Assembly (NCBI RefSeq): GCF_004135205.1 | Contig: NZ_CP035490.1 | Location: 620,001 to 684,000, forward strand | Length of the DNA stretch: 64,000 bases | DNA from: Hahella sp. KA22 | Lineage (GTDB): Bacteria > Pseudomonadota > Gammaproteobacteria > Pseudomonadales > Oleiphilaceae | Reading direction: 5' to 3' | In this document: positions 53,997-63,264 of the stretch, in pieces | Numbering within the stretch: position 1 is the first letter of the stretch | Layout: every line of letters begins with the position of its first letter | Program-made: the position numbers and the translations under genes | Notes under the pieces: model-generated | What the model was told of the DNA's origin: nothing | What the model saw: the letters and a program-made list of their open reading frames with translations, nothing else | Database searches by the model: none

Positions 53997-55604
53997 ATGA
54001 TCAGATTCGTATCTCGTATTTTGCATGCCGGTTTGACCTCCAGAAGCGCCATTCTCGTGGGCTCATGCATTGTGTCGCAGTCATTGTGGGCGACTCCTCC
54101 CAGCGCGGTGGATGACTCGCGCACTATGGCCTCTGACAGCAGGCTTACCATCAATGTATTGGCGAATGACTTTGATTCCGATGGCGACGCTATCCGACTG
54201 GTCAGCGTTGGTTCGCCGGATAACGGCTCCACCACCGCCAATGCGGATGGCAGCGTGCGCTATATCCCCAATTCAGGCTTTATCGGTTCAGATACTTTCA
54301 CTTATGTCATAGAAGACGACGCGGAGCCTGCCACCCGTTCTACCGCCACCGTCACCGTCACCGTCGTCGACAGCTCTGTGACGCCTTTGGCTGATGGAGA
54401 TAATGATCGCAAGGTCGCGCAAGCCTTTGAGAGCGCTTGTGGAAGCTTGAACTCGCAGACGGATGATGAAATTTCCGCCGGTGGCAGCTTGCTGTTGGCC
54501 CGCTGTGAAGGTCTTTCCCAGTTAGGCATTAATAATCCTGAACTGGTGGCGGAAGCGCTGAATAAGATCGCGCCGGAAGAGACCTCTTCGCAAATGCGGA
54601 ACTCCGCATCCTCCAGCCGTTCGCAAAACAGCGCCGTCAGCCAGCGCCAAAAACTGCTGCAGAATGGCGCTACGGGCTTTTCATTAAATGGCGTTGCCTG
54701 GAATGGCGCCGCCAGCGGCGGCGCAGCAGGTGAAGAGTCCAGCCCCTGGTCGCGAGTGGGCGTGTTCGCCAACATTCAAAGAGAAGGCGGTGAATACGAT
54801 AAAACTGGTCTGGAAAGCGGCTACGACTATTCCGGCGTGGTGTTGACCCTGGGCGCGGATTACGCGCTGCGTCGCGATTTGTTTGTCGGCGGCGCTTTTG
54901 GTTGGACTCATACTGGCGTGGATTACGCCAACCAGGGCGGTGAACTGGATACAGATATATATACCTTCCTAGGTTACGCCAGCTATTTTGTCGGCGATTT
55001 CAGTTTTGACGTGCAGATGGGGTATGGCGCAACCCGTTTTGACTCCAAGCGTCGCATCGCCTACACCGATCCCACCGGCGATGTAGACGTCACCGCTGTT
55101 GGCGACACCAGCGGCGATCAGTTTCTTTTCAATACGCGAGCGGAATGGCAGTGGTCGCGCAATGCGCTGACCCTGAGCCCTTATGTGCGTTTAGTTTACC
55201 TGAACAGCAATATCGACGGTTACGGTGAGAATGGCGCAGGTGGTCTCAATATGACCCTCAGCGAGCAACGCATTGATCAGTTGACGCTGGCGGCGGGCGT
55301 GCAGGGAACCTACGCCATCAGCCGTGACTGGGGCGTATTGATTCCATCCTTCCAGCTTAGCGCTCTGAGTGAAATTCATTCTGATCGCGATGCGGTGACG
55401 GGACGCTTTTCCTACGACCCGGATCCGAACAATCGCTTTGATCTGCAAGCGGACTCTGAGGAATCGTTGTTTTATCAGGCTGGCGTAGGAACCACTGCTG
55501 TGTTGCCTCATGGCCTGTCAGTGTTTTTGGAATATCAGCAGATATTCGGATACGAGCATCTCACCGCCTATCAGGTGCAGACTGGCGTGAGATACGAGCT
55601 ATAA
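53997..55604 (+). CDS. Outer-membrane autotransporter-type beta-barrel protein with cadherin-like domain
   Basis: A 535-residue protein with a signal peptide ending near SLWA. An Ig/cadherin-like domain follows (about 40-125: INVLANDFDSDGDAIRLVSV, FIGSDTFTYVIEDD). The linker is rich in Ser, Asn and Gln (about 130-235). A C-terminal autotransporter-like barrel covers about 245-535 and ends in VRYEL, with alternating hydrophobic strands. The passenger is very short for an autotransporter. It is followed after 13 bases by the large lipoprotein, likely in one operon. Confidence 0.82.
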   Translation: MIRFVSRILHAGLTSRSAILVGSCIVSQSLWATPPSAVDDSRTMASDSRLTINVLANDFDSDGDAIRLVSVGSPDNGSTTANADGSVRYIPNSGFIGSDTFTYVIEDDAEPATRSTATVTVTVVDSSVTPLADGDNDRKVAQAFESACGSLNSQTDDEISAGGSLLLARCEGLSQLGINNPELVAEALNKIAPEETSSQMRNSASSSRSQNSAVSQRQKLLQNGATGFSLNGVAWNGAASGGAAGEESSPWSRVGVFANIQREGGEYDKTGLESGYDYSGVVLTLGADYALRRDLFVGGAFGWTHTGVDYANQGGELDTDIYTFLGYASYFVGDFSFDVQMGYGATRFDSKRRIAYTDPTGDVDVTAVGDTSGDQFLFNTRAEWQWSRNALTLSPYVRLVYLNSNIDGYGENGAGGLNMTLSEQRIDQLTLAAGVQGTYAISRDWGVLIPSFQLSALSEIHSDRDAVTGRFSYDPDPNNRFDLQADSEESLFYQAGVGTTAVLPHGLSVFLEYQQIFGYEHLTAYQVQTGVRYEL

Positions 55605-55617
55605 CAGGGAGTCAGTC

Positions 55618-58600
55618 ATGCTTAAGAAATGCCTATCCTTTTTCTCATTATTGATATTGCTGCTGTCGCTGTCCGCCTGTGGCGGCTCTTCCAGCTCGAC
55701 GGACGACGCGCCGGCGACGGATGGCGGCGCGACGCCGACGGAACCGACAGACCCCACGGACCCAGGCTCGCCCACACCGGGCGGCGACTCTGGCGTCGCG
55801 CCTAAAGTCAGCGCCGGCGGCAATCAGTATGCCGACCCCAATGTCGTGCTGTCTCTCGCAGGAACGGCGGAAGCGCTGGAAGGCGCTGAAATCGTAAGCA
55901 CTACCTGGACCCAGGTGTCCGGACCGACGGTTTACTTGTCCACGCCTAACAGCCTGAGCAATATGATTCTGGCCCCTGACGTCACGAAAACCCAGACTTT
56001 GAGTTTTAAACTGACGGCGAAAGACACCAAGGGCAAAGAAAGTTCAGATATCGCCAGTATTGTAGTTGAGCCGCTCGCCAGCTTCGTGCGAGTGACTGGC
56101 TCCAGCGTTGATGAGGCGGCGGGACAGGCGACTTTGAAACTGATCCTGAACCGAGCCTCTAATGCGCCGGTGACGGTGCAATACATGACCCAGGATGGCG
56201 CCGCCACCAGTGGCGTGGATTATGTCGCCGCCTCCGGCTCGGTCACCTTTGAGCCTGGCGAAACTGAGAAGACGATCGCCATTGAAATCATTGATGACGA
56301 AGATGAAGAAGCGGACGAGCCCTTTACCGTTCGTATTACCGCAACGGAAAACGGCGTGGTCGCCTCAGCTGTGGGCACAGTGGTCATTCGTAATGGAATG
56401 GATACCGCGCCGGAATTAAAAGAGCAGAATATCGCCTTTGTCTCCGCTGGCCCATTGACCGGGTTGGTTGGCGGCAGCCTCACTAATCTGATCGATGAGG
56501 AGTCGGCGCCAGGCACGGGCTCCGTTTCTTATGCGACCGCTGACGAAAGTATCGCGACCGTGGATATTTCCTCCGGCGTGGTGCAACTTAAGTCCGCAGG
56601 CTCCACCGTGATTACCGCTGTTAAGGCGGCGGACTCCGAATACAAAGCCGCGCAGGCGACTTATACCGTTGTCGTTGAAAAGCGCCCTGGAGAGATCACT
56701 TTCGCGACTCCTGGGCCTTACGCCGTCGCCTATGAGGATACCTTCACCAATATCGCTACAGGCATTGGGTCTGGCGAAGTACGCTACGCTTCCAGCAATA
56801 CGTCCGTCGCCAGCGTCACCTCTGGCGGCGTTGTGACGATTGTGGGAGTAGGAAGCGCCGTCATTACCTCCACGCAGCTGGCGGATGACGTCTATCTGGA
56901 GGCGACCGCCACCTACGCAATCGAAGCGGACAGAAAAAACCTGAACCTGTCTTTCAAGGATGTTGGCCCTGTAGAGGGCGTCATTGGCGGAACCTATACC
57001 AACACCTTGTTGGGTAATAAAGGCTCTGGAGCGCTGAGCTATCTCAGCAACAATACCGAGGTCGCGACCGTGAACGCTGAGACGGGCCTTGTATCCTTCG
57101 TTGGCGAGGGCAATACGCATATTTCGGTAATCAGAGCGGATGACGACCTCTACAAAGCGTCCACGGCTACTTACTCTGTTTCGGTAGGTAGAAAAATCCA
57201 GAGCATTGCCTTTGTAAATCCCGGGCCAATGGAAGGCGTTTATGGGGAAACGGTTAGTAACCCCATCGCGGAAGGCGCTCCCGGCAGCGGCTCCGTAACT
57301 TACTCCTCCAGCAATACCTCTGTGGCGTCCGTTAATGTTGAAAGCGGCGTCGTACAACTCGTTGGCGCTGGCTCCGCTGTGATCACGGCGGAAAAGGCGG
57401 GCGATTCCGTCTACAGCAGCGCAATCGCCAAGTACACCCTGACCGTCAACAAGAAGGCGCAGACGCTCTCGTTAAGAAACCCCGGGCCTATTGAAACCAC
57501 TGTTGGCAGCATAGTGACCAATGGCGTTACTGTGGTTGAGGGCGGCTCCGGCGCATTGTCGTACAGCGCTGATGCAGAGACGGCGATTGAGCTGGATAGG
57601 GAAACCGGGGAAGTTCACGCCGTCAGCGTAGGTGAAGCCCGGATCACCATCACCAAAGCTGGCGACGCCAACTATAACGCGGCTTCCGTTAGCTATAAGG
57701 TTGTCGTTGGCAAAGGCGTGCAGAACATCGCCTTTACGACGCCAGGTCCTGTGGCGTCCATCTTTGGCGACACCTACACTAACGTCGTTACCGGCGAGGC
57801 CCCGGGATCTGGTGCGGTGACTTATGCTTCCAGCAACGAAAGCATTGCGACGATAAATAACGCTACAGGCGAAGTGACTATGGTCGGCGTCGGCAGTGTA
57901 GTGATTACCGCCACCAAGACGGCGGACGCCAACTATGAAAGCGCAGAAGCCAGCTACACCATCAATGTGGCGAAGAAGACGCCTGCCCTTACTTTTGGCA
58001 GCGCAGGTCCATTGAGCCTGACTATTGGGGAGACCCTGACCAATGTCGCTACCAGTACGTCTACCGGGGCGGTGACTTATAGCGTCGGCGATTCCGCCAT
58101 TGCGTCAGTTGATGCGGAAAGCGGGCTGGCGATGGCGCTGGGCGTTGGAAGCACTTCTATTATGGCGACACAGGCGGGGGATGCGAATCACAACGCCGCC
58201 AGCGCCAAATACTCGCTGAATGTCAGCAAGAAAACGCAAACCATCGCCTTCACGCAGCCAGGTCCTCTGGACGGCGTTTATGGGGGCACTTTGACCAACG
58301 TCATTAAAGACGGCGCGCCAGGAACCGGCGCTCTTCTCTACGCATCCAACAACACCAGCGTCGCGACGGTAAATAGTGAAACGGCTGTGGTGCAATTGGT
58401 AGGTGTTGGTACGGCGACGATCACCGCCACGAAGGAAGCGGACGCGACCTATGAAGCCGCCACCGCCAGCTATACGATTACCGTGGCTAAGAAGGACCAA
58501 GTTATTACGTTTGAAAACCCAGGGCCAATCTACACGATTGTTGGTGATGCGATAAATAACCCCGCTGGCACGGTCGAAGGGGGAGTGGGCGTAATTACCT

Positions 58601-59961
58601 ACAGCGTCGACAACGCTGATGTGGCCATAGCCGCCGCAGGTGATGGCGTATTCAACATCGTTGGGATTGGCGACGCTGTAGTAACCGCGACCAAGGCGGG
58701 AGATGCGAATCATAATCCTGTGTCGCTTGAATACAGAATTTCCGCCATAGAGACAGGCGTAGGCGCCGCTGCTTTTGTTGGCGCCACAGATACGCAGGTT
58801 CAGCTGACATACGGCGCCGACAGCTCAGTCAGCAGTCTGTCGCTTATCAGTTCGACTGATCCGGAGTGCGATATCGCCAATTACAGTCTGTGTGAAAATG
58901 GCGCTATGACGCTGATTAATAGCGATACCGTGACTGAAAGTGCGGCTTTGCTCGACAGAACCGCCTATTACTGGTTGTTGCATGGCGAAAGCAGTAGTTC
59001 GCCCGCCACCATTAAGCAAGGAATCGGCGATTCAGCGAGTGAAGTAACGACAGTTCGCGCCGCTCTTCCGCGTCGCTATGATCATCAGATTGTTGAGTTC
59101 AATGGGTCTCTGTGGATGATCGGTGGAATGGCGTTTGATGGTGAAGTCAGCATACCCAACCCTCAGGTTTGGAACTCCACCGATGGCGTGTTTTGGACCC
59201 GGAGAGCGATTATCGAATCAGATGGGATGAACAAGCACAAAACCGTTGTTTTCGATGGTAAGCTGTTTGTTTATAACGAAGGTGTGATTTGGTATTCCAC
59301 CGATGGGGTGGCTTGGAATAAACACTCCATTGCCCCTGCTTTTGGCCTTAGGGAGGCGCAAGGATTTGCAGTGTTTCAGGGCGCACTCTGGTCTATCGGC
59401 TATACTTCCGGGGATGACTTCCCCGTTATGTGGAGAAGCATCGATGGGCTTGAATGGATAAAACAAGGTGACATTGCAGGTGTGGGCCAGCGCAGCGACT
59501 ATCAGATGGCTGTGCATAATGATCAATTATGGCTAGTGCCAGATGCTGAAGGTAGCCCAACGCTGCAAAATGATGTGTGGGCCACTACCGACGGCGTTAC
59601 TTGGAAGCCAATCCTGGCGGAGGGCGAGGCGCCTTTCAGCGGCAGGAAAAACCACACTTTATTTGAACACGATGGCAAGCTCTGGATTATCGCCGGTAAT
59701 GGTTATGAGCTCGCCGTATTCAATGACATTTGGACATCCGTAGATGGTAAAACGTGGACGTCTATGGATGCTCCCGCCTTTGCTGCAAGACTTTCCCATC
59801 AGGCGGTAGTGTTCGGTGGGCAGTTATGGTTATTTGGCGGCAGACCAAGTCCAACGGAACTGGCTCCGCTTGGCGACACGTGGCGCTCAGCAGATGGAAA
59901 TAACTGGCGCAGATTAGTGAGAGCTAAATTCTCATTTCTAACAGAAACTACGCCTATGTAA
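55618..59961 (+). CDS. Giant lipoprotein with Calx-beta, nine Ig-like repeats and a Kelch-like tail
   Basis: A 1447-residue predicted lipoprotein: lipobox LSLSAC with Cys21, then a Ser/Thr/Pro linker. Residues of about 60-150 resemble a PKD/Ig-like domain. A Calx-beta domain follows at about 155-260 (GAATSGVDYVAASGSVTFEPGE). Nine tandem Big-like repeats of about 85 residues (about 268-1042) each begin with a strand of the IAFxxPGP type. The C-terminal 330 residues contain several WSTDGV / WRSIDG / WTSVDGKTW elements, characteristic of Kelch- or propeller-like repeats. It is likely exposed on the surface as an adhesin. It is translationally close to the barrel protein. Confidence 0.85.
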   Translation: MLKKCLSFFSLLILLLSLSACGGSSSSTDDAPATDGGATPTEPTDPTDPGSPTPGGDSGVAPKVSAGGNQYADPNVVLSLAGTAEALEGAEIVSTTWTQVSGPTVYLSTPNSLSNMILAPDVTKTQTLSFKLTAKDTKGKESSDIASIVVEPLASFVRVTGSSVDEAAGQATLKLILNRASNAPVTVQYMTQDGAATSGVDYVAASGSVTFEPGETEKTIAIEIIDDEDEEADEPFTVRITATENGVVASAVGTVVIRNGMDTAPELKEQNIAFVSAGPLTGLVGGSLTNLIDEESAPGTGSVSYATADESIATVDISSGVVQLKSAGSTVITAVKAADSEYKAAQATYTVVVEKRPGEITFATPGPYAVAYEDTFTNIATGIGSGEVRYASSNTSVASVTSGGVVTIVGVGSAVITSTQLADDVYLEATATYAIEADRKNLNLSFKDVGPVEGVIGGTYTNTLLGNKGSGALSYLSNNTEVATVNAETGLVSFVGEGNTHISVIRADDDLYKASTATYSVSVGRKIQSIAFVNPGPMEGVYGETVSNPIAEGAPGSGSVTYSSSNTSVASVNVESGVVQLVGAGSAVITAEKAGDSVYSSAIAKYTLTVNKKAQTLSLRNPGPIETTVGSIVTNGVTVVEGGSGALSYSADAETAIELDRETGEVHAVSVGEARITITKAGDANYNAASVSYKVVVGKGVQNIAFTTPGPVASIFGDTYTNVVTGEAPGSGAVTYASSNESIATINNATGEVTMVGVGSVVITATKTADANYESAEASYTINVAKKTPALTFGSAGPLSLTIGETLTNVATSTSTGAVTYSVGDSAIASVDAESGLAMALGVGSTSIMATQAGDANHNAASAKYSLNVSKKTQTIAFTQPGPLDGVYGGTLTNVIKDGAPGTGALLYASNNTSVATVNSETAVVQLVGVGTATITATKEADATYEAATASYTITVAKKDQVITFENPGPIYTIVGDAINNPAGTVEGGVGVITYSVDNADVAIAAAGDGVFNIVGIGDAVVTATKAGDANHNPVSLEYRISAIETGVGAAAFVGATDTQVQLTYGADSSVSSLSLISSTDPECDIANYSLCENGAMTLINSDTVTESAALLDRTAYYWLLHGESSSSPATIKQGIGDSASEVTTVRAALPRRYDHQIVEFNGSLWMIGGMAFDGEVSIPNPQVWNSTDGVFWTRRAIIESDGMNKHKTVVFDGKLFVYNEGVIWYSTDGVAWNKHSIAPAFGLREAQGFAVFQGALWSIGYTSGDDFPVMWRSIDGLEWIKQGDIAGVGQRSDYQMAVHNDQLWLVPDAEGSPTLQNDVWATTDGVTWKPILAEGEAPFSGRKNHTLFEHDGKLWIIAGNGYELAVFNDIWTSVDGKTWTSMDAPAFAARLSHQAVVFGGQLWLFGGRPSPTELAPLGDTWRSADGNNWRRLVRAKFSFLTETTPM
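56419..58745 (+). repeat. Nine tandem Ig-like repeat units within the lipoprotein gene
   Basis: Repeats of roughly 255 bases, each encoding a start like IAFxxPGPxxG, a central SNTSVATV-type strand and a GxAxITATKAxD ending. The units have diverged at DNA level but keep length and phase. Recombination between units could change copy number. Confidence 0.75.
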
Positions 59962-59983
59962 TCCAAAGGATTATCATTCTCTT

Positions 59984-60010
59984 AAAACGCCGGCCCTGCG
60001 CCGGCGTTTT
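59984..60010. terminator. Bidirectional terminator
   Basis: AAAACGCCGGC and GCCGGCGTTTT form a perfect stem with a five-base loop, giving T-runs on both strands. It serves the lipoprotein gene on the plus strand and the DUF2063-like gene (ending at 60014) on the minus strand. Confidence 0.85.
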
Positions 60011-60013
60011 CGT

Positions 60014-60757
60014 TTAAACCAACCTTAAGGCCCGCTCGGAGACCAACCTTTCCACCACACGAATTTTATGTGCGCCATTCTCTAACAGGCGATCAAGAGG
60101 CTGTGGCGCTGCGCATTGTTGTAGAACGTCTCTTTCCGTTGCGGTAGCGGCTCGCCAGTACTTTCTGACGCCGGGGGCCGTCAGTACTGGATGGCTTCCT
60201 TCGGCGGCAGGCAGAGGTTGGTTCAATATCAGGGCGCAGAGTAATTTTTCCGGCGCTGCGGGAAACTCGATTAATTGCGACATTGGCGCGATGACTATGG
60301 AAAAATTACGACAGCGATTACTGTTCGGCTCCATCGTGCTGACGGGGGAAAGTCGATATTCGTGAATCGCCTTCAGTGCGTTCTCGAACGTGGCCAGGGC
60401 CTGCAGCAGGGGATCCGCCGTATGCTCGCAGATGAAAGTTTTGAACGACATCGCCTCCGGTACAAAATAGAGTGAACGGCAGGGCGTCGCCCGCATATAT
60501 TCCTCCACCAGCGCTTGTAACTGTAAACGTTCCAGCAGACGTAAGGTCAGTGGCGCTGCGATTTGCAGCCTGGCTTTACGCCACCATTTCTGCACGTCGC
60601 AGGTTACCTGAAACCCTTTAGACAGACTGAGCTCTTGCAGCCAGGCGCGCTCCGCCTCATTTAAGTTCAGATGACTTAGATCGACCTCGCCCGAGCAAGC
60701 GGAAGTGTGGGAGTGAATCATCTCCACCATCGCAATTTGCAGATCATGTAACGGCAT
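60014..60757 (-). CDS. DUF2063-like (HvfC/BufC-type) MNIO partner protein
   Basis: A 247-residue protein encoded just after the DUF692 enzyme, with a 14-base overlap. The layout and features (N-terminal helical region with LHDLQIAMVEMIH, later ADPLLQALATFENAL) fit the DUF2063 family loosely; similarity is weaker than for the enzyme. Such partners bind the precursor peptide leader or core and are needed for modification in characterised MNIO systems. The role is therefore inferred mostly from position. It ends in a winged-helix-like C-terminal region. No membrane segment. Confidence 0.7.
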   Translation of the reverse strand: MPLHDLQIAMVEMIHSHTSACSGEVDLSHLNLNEAERAWLQELSLSKGFQVTCDVQKWWRKARLQIAAPLTLRLLERLQLQALVEEYMRATPCRSLYFVPEAMSFKTFICEHTADPLLQALATFENALKAIHEYRLSPVSTMEPNSNRCRNFSIVIAPMSQLIEFPAAPEKLLCALILNQPLPAAEGSHPVLTAPGVRKYWRAATATERDVLQQCAAPQPLDRLLENGAHKIRVVERLVSERALRLV

Positions 60758-61676
60758 AGCGGCGCTCCTCTTTTACTGGCTGGCGATGACGCAACCAGAT
60801 TTCCCGGGCTGTTTGCAGTTGTTGCTGAACGCCTCGCTCGCTGACGATATCCAGCGCCTGTTCCAGCAACTCATAGGTAATCGCGTGGGCGTTAGGCGCG
60901 CGCTGCAGCGTCCAGTCCAGCAACTCCCACACTGGCTGCGGCGTCTTGTCACTGTGTACGTCCAGTTGCAGGCCTTCATGGATAGCGCCGCCCGCTACGT
61001 GAATCTCGACCACCCGGCTCATGTCCAGACGACTTAATGCCTCATAGACATCAAACCCAAAGTTGATCGCGTTGCAGTAAAGGTTGTAGAGGTCCAGCAA
61101 GAGGCCGCAGGAAGTTCGCTCGGTGATGCGGTTAAGGAATTCAATCTCATCCATGCCTGCGTCATGGGGCATATTTGGCAGGTAATAGGTTGTGTTCTCC
61201 AATAGAAACGGGACCTGATAACGCTGCTGGATCGCCTCTATTCGCGGGCAGATGATGTTCAATGCTTCCTCCGTGAACGGCACGGGTAATTGCACGCCAG
61301 CATGCAGGTCGGCGCCGTCAGCGGTGCGTATTTGCAAAAATCCCAGGTGTTCGCTGTGCCAGTGAAATGGCTGCACGTCCGCAAAGTCATCCAGAATACG
61401 GATATAGTCCTGATTCCAACCGCTGGCGGAGCCTATCGACAGGCCGAGGCCATGCACGACTACGGGATACAGTCGACACCACTCGATGGCTGCGCTGAGC
61501 CGATCAGGGCTGAGGCCAGTGCGCCGTTGCGCGCCGTCCCAGTACTCCTGGCACAAAATGTCCGGACTGACTTCAATAAAGTCGATCACGTCCTCACAGC
61601 CGCGTAGAAGAGGAATAAACTCCGGCTGATAATTAATGCCGACGCCCAACTTGGGCAAGGAAGATAACGCGTTCAT
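60744..61676 (-). CDS. DUF692 family multinuclear non-heme iron oxidase (MNIO)
   Basis: A 310-residue TIM-barrel enzyme. Metal-site motifs of the family are present: His75 in VVHGLGLS, HWHSEHLGF (105-113), Glu160 in LLENTTYYL, DLYNLYCNA (Asp195, Asn198) and His226 in EIHVAGG. Characterised MNIOs modify Cys residues of small precursor peptides, forming oxazolone/thioamide, thiooxazole or related groups. The adjacent precursor with two Cys fits this role. The start follows the precursor gene by 64 bases, which contain a strong hairpin. Confidence 0.92.
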   Translation of the reverse strand: MNALSSLPKLGVGINYQPEFIPLLRGCEDVIDFIEVSPDILCQEYWDGAQRRTGLSPDRLSAAIEWCRLYPVVVHGLGLSIGSASGWNQDYIRILDDFADVQPFHWHSEHLGFLQIRTADGADLHAGVQLPVPFTEEALNIICPRIEAIQQRYQVPFLLENTTYYLPNMPHDAGMDEIEFLNRITERTSCGLLLDLYNLYCNAINFGFDVYEALSRLDMSRVVEIHVAGGAIHEGLQLDVHSDKTPQPVWELLDWTLQRAPNAHAITYELLEQALDIVSERGVQQQLQTAREIWLRHRQPVKEERRYAVT

Positions 61677-61701
61677 GGCAAAGGCTCCGGCTGTTGTCCC
61701 G

Positions 61702-61724
61702 CCGGTCCGGCAGCCCCGGACCGG
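61702..61724 (-). promoter_or_regulatory. Perfect hairpin between precursor and MNIO genes
   Basis: CCGGTCCGG and CCGGACCGG form a nine-base perfect stem around a five-base loop, between the precursor stop and the MNIO start. There is no U-tract. Such hairpins in peptide operons can give partial termination or protect the precursor mRNA, producing more precursor than enzyme. Confidence 0.6.
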
Positions 61725-61740
61725 TCGAAGTAATTGGCGC

Positions 61741-62103
61741 TTAACCGCCGTACAGAGTGACGTTGACGGGAATCTTGGACTGGATTTTTACAACAGGGTC
61801 CAATCCCAGACGCAGATCGAGACCGACCAGCCCGCAGGTAGGGCAGCCTGACTGGTTCAGAATCTGTTCCAGAATATTCTGCAAATCCCAGATGCTGACT
61901 TCGTACTGTGGATCGAATGAAGCGCTGACAGTTTTACGGTCACGGGATGCGCCACTGTCGTCCGCGGCGGAAGCGACGCTGGAAAAACTGGTGATAGAGG
62001 CTGCGCCAGTCACCAACGCGGCATTGCGAAGGAAGGTGCGGCGATCGCTTTCGCTGGCTTGTGAACGAGTGCTTGCAGGTACGTCGTTAGTTATGTCGGA
62101 CAT
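61741..62103 (-). CDS. Tat-exported precursor peptide with CPTC motif
   Basis: A 120-residue protein. A twin-arginine signal is visible: DRRTFLRN (RR at 21-22), a hydrophobic stretch and a cleavage site near SVASA-A. The mature part has only two cysteines, in GCPTCGLVGLD (Cys87, Cys90), and ends in NVTLYGG. Start is supported by AAGGAGA eight bases before ATG. It is the first gene of the three-gene unit with the MNIO and partner. I do not recognise the precursor family. Tat export implies that the peptide leaves the cytoplasm folded, or after cofactor loading or modification. Confidence 0.8.
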   Translation of the reverse strand: MSDITNDVPASTRSQASESDRRTFLRNAALVTGAASITSFSSVASAADDSGASRDRKTVSASFDPQYEVSIWDLQNILEQILNQSGCPTCGLVGLDLRLGLDPVVKIQSKIPVNVTLYGG

Positions 62104-62286
62104 CGTGTCTCTCCTTTGCGGTTGTGTTGTCTGGCGAGGACGGATGAAAAACGGAGCATCCCGTTTAACAACCCCTGAAGACAGAGCTTAAATCCAGAGA
62201 GATGACTGATCAGCGCAATGTGGCGCAAAGGAATTGTGAAATACTCACGTTTGAGGCGGGCGAGAGGAAGACAAGTTTGGCGTTAG

Positions 62287-62319
62287 GACCCGTTGACGTC
62301 GTCAACACGACAACGGGTC
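62287..62319. terminator. Hairpin between uridine kinase and precursor operon
   Basis: GACCCGTTG and CAACGGGTC pair exactly with a 15-base loop, with TTT following on the plus strand. It lies nine bases from the uridine kinase stop on the minus strand and probably ends that transcript. Confidence 0.55.
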
Positions 62320-62327
62320 TTTGAAAA

Positions 62328-62954
62328 TCAAGCGAGTAGTTGCTTGATGCGGGCTTTCAGCATCTCGATGGCGACGCGGTTTTTGCCGCCTTTGGGGACG
62401 ATGATGTCAGCGTATTGTTTGGTGGGTTCTACAAACTCAAGAAACATAGGGCGGACAGTGGATTTGTACTGTTTGATGACCGACTCCATGGTTCTGCCGC
62501 GCTCTTCTATATCACGCTGCAGACGCCTCAGCAGGCAGATATCCAGGGGCGTGTCGACAAAAATACTGGTGTCCAGGCGACTGCGGATATTTTTATCCGA
62601 CAGCAGCAGAATGCCTTCAATGATGATGACCCGACGCGGCTCCATGGATATCGAATCTTTAGCCCGGTTGTGCTCTTTGTAGTCATAGACCGGCACGTCA
62701 ATGGCGCGCTTTTCCTTGAGTTGGTCCATGTGGCGGACCAACAGACCGTGGTCAAAGGCGGATGGATGATCGTAATTGGTCTTCAGCCTTTCCTCCATGG
62801 AAAGGTGAGTTTGATCCTTGTAGTAAGAGTCTTCTTTGATAATGCCGATGTGGTGGGCGCCGACTTCTTCTTTCAGTTCGTCATAGATAGTGACGGATAA
62901 AAGGCTCTTGCCGGATGCAGAGGCTCCGGTGATGCCAATAAAAATGGGAGACAT
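62328..62954 (-). CDS. Uridine kinase family protein
   Basis: Phosphorylates uridine and cytidine in pyrimidine salvage. The 208-residue protein has a P-loop [24 protein letters not shown] with the DSYY motif, [13 protein letters not shown] and [10 protein letters not shown], all typical of uridine kinases. The start is ATG at 62954; family members begin in this way with the P-loop near residue 8. The family includes related phosphoribulokinase-like enzymes, but the motifs favour uridine kinase. Confidence 0.93.
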   Translation of the reverse strand: MSPIFIGITGASASGKSLLSVTIYDELKEEVGAHHIGIIKEDSYYKDQTHLSMEERLKTNYDHPSAFDHGLLVRHMDQLKEKRAIDVPVYDYKEHNRAKDSISMEPRRVIIIEGILLLSDKNIRSRLDTSIFVDTPLDICLLRRLQRDIEERGRTMESVIKQYKSTVRPMFLEFVEPTKQYADIIVPKGGKNRVAIEMLKARIKQLLA

Positions 62955-63264
62955 GCAGGAAATATCCAAATGTGGTCAGACCCGCCTAGTTTAATGCCTT
63001 GCTCCTGAACTGTCATGAACAGGGTCAATATTCCTGCCAGATTCCTTGTAAGCGGCATAGGGTTCGCCCCAGGTTATAGCCTGTCGTTTTAACGTGTAAA
63101 TTAAGCGTTGCAGAGATAAGTTATATAAAAAACAATGTGATATGCCAGATCTGGTGTCCTTTAGAGACTGCGTTCCAGCAGTCCGTCACAACACGTTCAT
63201 CTCTGCGGACCTATGGCGAAGGCTTTAATTCGCTAAGCAATTATCAAGGAAATATGGAGTTTAT
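62955..63264. other. AT-rich intergenic region upstream of the lyase-like gene
   Basis: 310 bases with no supported gene. It is markedly AT-rich around 63120-63145. GGAG at 63256-63259 is the ribosome site for the downstream gene. Confidence 0.4.

Noticed and set aside
56416-57357. Open frame of 313 codons antisense to the lipoprotein repeats
   Set aside because: Caused by the repetitive, GC-rich coding sequence on the other strand.
56419-58745. CRISPR or DNA-level tandem repeat
   Set aside because: The periodicity is protein-level (about 85 codons) and the DNA units have diverged; no spacer structure.
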